From Gemmatimonadaceae bacterium (GTDB taxonomy: Bacteria; Gemmatimonadota; Gemmatimonadetes; Gemmatimonadales; Gemmatimonadaceae), in the NCBI GenBank assembly GCA_025453855.1, contig JALOPO010000067.1:1-8494 (forward strand): DNA of 8,494 nucleotides. Reading direction: 5' to 3'. Each line of letters begins with the position of its first letter. Positions within the stretch are counted from its first letter, which is position 1. Under the pieces are notes generated by a model, which saw nothing but the letters and a program-made list of their open reading frames with translations, searched no databases and was not told where the DNA came from. Made by a program: the position numbers and the translations under genes. Positions 5,783 through 8,494 of the stretch are shown here, piece after piece.

Positions 5783-6957
5783 GCGGGATCGTGCTCGTGG
5801 ATCGCGCCGACGCCGAGCGTCTGGCGCCGCTCACGAGCCTGCGCCCGCAGGGGGCGCTGCGCGCGGGGGCGCGGCTGGTGCACGAGCGGTGGGCGTTCGC
5901 CTTCGGCGTGCCGGTCACGGGACTCGTGGCGCGCGAGGCGCTCGCCGGCTTCGCCGAGCCCGGGCAGCCGCCGCTGCTGCACGACGACGACGAGGTCCCC
6001 GCCGGGACGATCGTGGCATGGGCCGACGTCGCGCCGTCACTGGCCCGCGTGGACGTGCACGCCGACGCGTGGGACCTGCGCGGCGAGTTCCCCGTCGCGA
6101 TGCGGGTCGCGCGGGCGACACGCGCGGGGGCGCTGCGAGACTGGGTGCCGTCGCGTGAGCTGGCGCGCGTGGTGTCGCTGTCGGGCGTCGAGCTCGCGCA
6201 GCCGTGGCACGTGATCGAGACGCTCCCCGGCCTGCTCGCCGCCGACGCGCGGGCGATCGCGGAGACGATGGCCGCGCGGCCGCTCCCCCCGCACGTCGTG
6301 GTGCTCGGCGACCATCCGGTGCGGATCGCGGCCGACGCGCAGGTCGAGCCGTTCACGCTCCTCGACGCGCGCGCCGGTGCGATCGTCATCGAGGCCGGCG
6401 CGATCGTGCGCAGTCACTCGCGCCTCGTGGGGCCGTTCGTGCTCTGCGCACAGGCGCACTGGCTCGGCGGCGAGGGGCACACGAGCGTGATCGGCCCGCA
6501 CTGCAAGGTGCACGGCGAGGTGAGCACGTCGATCGTGGCCGGCTACGCGAACAAGGCGCACGACGGCTTCCTCGGCCACAGCTACCTGGCGCCGTGGAGC
6601 AACCTCGGCGCGGGGACGATCACGAGCAACCTGAAGAACACGTACGGCACGGTGCAGTTCGCGGGGACCGACACGGGGCTGCAGTTCCTCGGCGCGATCG
6701 TCGGCGACCATGCGAAGACGGGGATCGGCACGCGGCTCACGACCGGGACGCGCGTGGGGGCCGGGGCGAACGTGGTCGGTGACGGGATCGCCGGGCCGGA
6801 CGTGCCGCCGTTCGCGTGGGGGGTGCGCGGTGACGTGACGGACATCGCGCGGTTCACGGCCACGGTGCGCAAGGTGATGGCGCGGCGGAGCGTCTTCCCG
6901 TCGTCGGCGCATCTCGCGATGCTCGCGCGCCGTCACGCGGTGCTCGCGGCGCGCTGA
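5779..6957 (+). CDS. GlmU-like sugar nucleotidyltransferase / left-handed beta-helix acyltransferase (Bacteroidetes/Gemmatimonadetes type)
   Basis: This 392-residue protein resembles the alternative GlmU-like family, in which a divergent N-terminal nucleotidyltransferase-like domain is joined to a GlmU-type hexapeptide domain. Classical GlmU makes UDP-GlcNAc in two steps; this family is thought to do the same or a related job. The N-terminus has PLTSLRPQGALRAGARLVHERW (17-38), the RP..LR.G....ERW signature of this group, instead of the classical LAAGxGTRM loop. The C-terminal half (about 180-350) shows left-handed beta-helix character, with the GlmU-like block ANKAHDGFLGHSYLAPWSNLGAGTITSNL at 257-285. 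His261 is a candidate equivalent of the catalytic histidine of the acetyltransferase site, and NLGAGTITSN (275-284) matches the acetyl-CoA region. The gene overlaps manC by 4 nt, implying translational coupling and a shared role in envelope sugar supply. Substrate is inferred; it is not a classical GlmU. Confidence 0.85.
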   Translation: MSGIVLVDRADAERLAPLTSLRPQGALRAGARLVHERWAFAFGVPVTGLVAREALAGFAEPGQPPLLHDDDEVPAGTIVAWADVAPSLARVDVHADAWDLRGEFPVAMRVARATRAGALRDWVPSRELARVVSLSGVELAQPWHVIETLPGLLAADARAIAETMAARPLPPHVVVLGDHPVRIAADAQVEPFTLLDARAGAIVIEAGAIVRSHSRLVGPFVLCAQAHWLGGEGHTSVIGPHCKVHGEVSTSIVAGYANKAHDGFLGHSYLAPWSNLGAGTITSNLKNTYGTVQFAGTDTGLQFLGAIVGDHAKTGIGTRLTTGTRVGAGANVVGDGIAGPDVPPFAWGVRGDVTDIARFTATVRKVMARRSVFPSSAHLAMLARRHAVLAAR

Positions 6958-6965
6958 CCCTGGGC

Positions 6966-7028
6966 GCCGTTCGCGTTCGGGGTCGGAGCGAACCGCACGA
7001 CGCGAAGGGCGCGAAGGCAACGGAAAGG
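6966..7028 (-). repeat. Inverted copy of the intergenic repeat core
   Basis: Read on the minus strand, 7028-6974 matches the core of the tandem repeat (7128-7182) at 51 of 55 positions by eye, including the CCTTCGCG blocks and GTGCGGTTC. Beyond 6974 the similarity continues only weakly. It starts 8 nt after the GlmU-like stop. With 7128-7182 it could form a stem of about 55 bp around a 99-nt loop. The three copies together suggest a dispersed intergenic element. Confidence 0.8.
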
Positions 7029-7110
7029 AGAGCGTCGTGCGCCCGGTGCCCCTGCGAAGCTCGGAAAAAAAAGCACACTCGCTCTGTTGCGGTCCTCGCC
7101 ATCGCCTGAC
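7029..7110. other. Non-coding spacer between repeat copies, containing an A8 tract
   Basis: This stretch of about 82 nt separates the inverted repeat copy from the tandem pair. It holds a run of eight A at 7064-7071, unusual in such GC-rich DNA. On the minus strand this reads as T8, but I see no stable hairpin directly before it, so I do not call a terminator. No convincing gene, RNA or promoter is seen. Short open frames across 6958-7380 are built mostly of repeat sequence and give arginine-rich, low-complexity products. Confidence 0.6.
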
Positions 7111-7283
7111 AGCCGCCACACTCGCAGCCTTTCCGTTGCCTTCGCGTCCTTCGCGTTGTGCGGTTCCCTCCGATCCCGAACGAACGCGACGTGATCCGCC
7201 ACGCTCGCAACCTTTCCGTCGCCTTCGCGTCCTTCGCGTTGTGCGGTTCCCTCCGATCCCGAACGAACGCGACGTGATCCGTC
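7111..7283. repeat. 83-bp tandem direct repeat, two copies
   Basis: The unit 7111-7193 is repeated immediately at 7194-7276 with 4 mismatches in 83, and the match runs on to 7281. The stretch 7138-7198 is identical to 7221-7281 (61 nt). The core contains the internal doublet CTTCGCGTCCTTCGCGTT followed by GTGCGGTTCCCTCCGATCCC. On the minus strand it would encode the low-complexity string HNAKDAKATER, a typical spurious product of such repeats. There is no variable spacer, so this is not a CRISPR array. It looks like a local duplication of a dispersed intergenic element. Confidence 0.92.
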
Positions 7284-7307
7284 GCGCGCGCGACGCCGGG
7301 CCGCCGT

Positions 7308-7360
7308 GAACGACGAACGGGGCGGCGCACCATGCCGGTGCGCCGCCCCGTTCGTCGTTC
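7308..7360. terminator. Perfect 24-bp hairpin, likely bidirectional terminator between convergent operons
   Basis: Arms 7308-7331 and 7337-7360 are perfectly complementary around the 5-nt loop ATGCC. The arms carry GACGAACGGGGCGGCGCACC and its complement. The stem lies 27 nt beyond the groEL stop and about 350 nt beyond the GlmU-like stop, exactly where convergent transcripts need ending. Neither side has a U-tract; the base of the stem is only GAA/TTC. Such tail-less hairpins are common in GC-rich genomes, but termination activity is inferred. Confidence 0.75.
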
Positions 7361-7387
7361 CGGCCGGTGATCCGACCGGAACCGGGC

Positions 7388-8494
<1,107 letters not shown>

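Noticed and set aside
7055..7080. A8/T8 tract as the U-tail of an intrinsic terminator
   Set aside because: No stable GC hairpin lies immediately before it on either strand.
7111..7283. Possible CRISPR array
   Set aside because: Only two direct copies of an 83-bp unit, joined without a variable spacer, and no cas gene nearby.
7037..7309. Short open frames across the intergenic repeats as small genes
   Set aside because: They are built from repeat units, have no ribosome site and encode low-complexity peptides.

Overview
The window is very GC-rich chromosomal DNA, dense with genes, with long open frames on the antisense strand as expected at this composition. The gene content suggests a Gemmatimonadota-type bacterium. 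The indicators are a Bacteroidetes/Gemmatimonadetes-style GlmU-like protein behind a mannose-1-phosphate guanylyltransferase, a stand-alone Roadblock/LC7 protein, a small lipoprotein in front of serS, and GroEL with a GGM tail. This taxonomic call is inference from gene content only; there is no rRNA gene or other marker here to confirm it.

Layout. (1) A tightly packed minus-strand operon runs from about 4232 down past position 1: a small lipoprotein, serS, a two-TM sensor histidine kinase, and a UvrD/PcrA-family helicase cut by the window start. The junctions are a 4-nt gap, a 3-nt gap and an ATGA overlap, so translational coupling is likely. (2) A compact plus-strand operon (4375-6957) reads away from it: a Roadblock/LC7 protein, a mannose-1-phosphate guanylyltransferase and a GlmU-like nucleotidyltransferase/left-handed beta-helix protein, with a 10-nt gap and an ATGA overlap. 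The two operons diverge from a 142-bp gap that holds two face-to-face sigma70-like promoters sharing almost the same -10 bases. (3) A 430-bp non-coding region (6958-7387) holds an 83-bp tandem repeat, an inverted copy of its core and a 24-bp perfect hairpin. (4) groEL on the minus strand converges on the plus-strand operon and is cut by the window end.

How the genes work together. The plus-strand cluster points to activated-sugar supply for surface polysaccharide or cell wall (GDP-mannose and a UDP-HexNAc-type product). The Roadblock protein may be a small-GTPase regulator transcribed with it. The minus-strand operon joins translation (SerRS), signalling (an orphan kinase) and DNA repair (helicase), with no obvious shared pathway.

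The most notable observation is in the helicase. Its frame is open and most motifs are excellent, yet two conserved blocks are missing in frame: about 26 residues that carry motif III (the usual GDDDQSIYGWRGA region), and about 17-19 residues in subdomain 1B. Either this is a real, probably ATPase-impaired helicase, or the sequence carries two in-frame deletions of technical origin.
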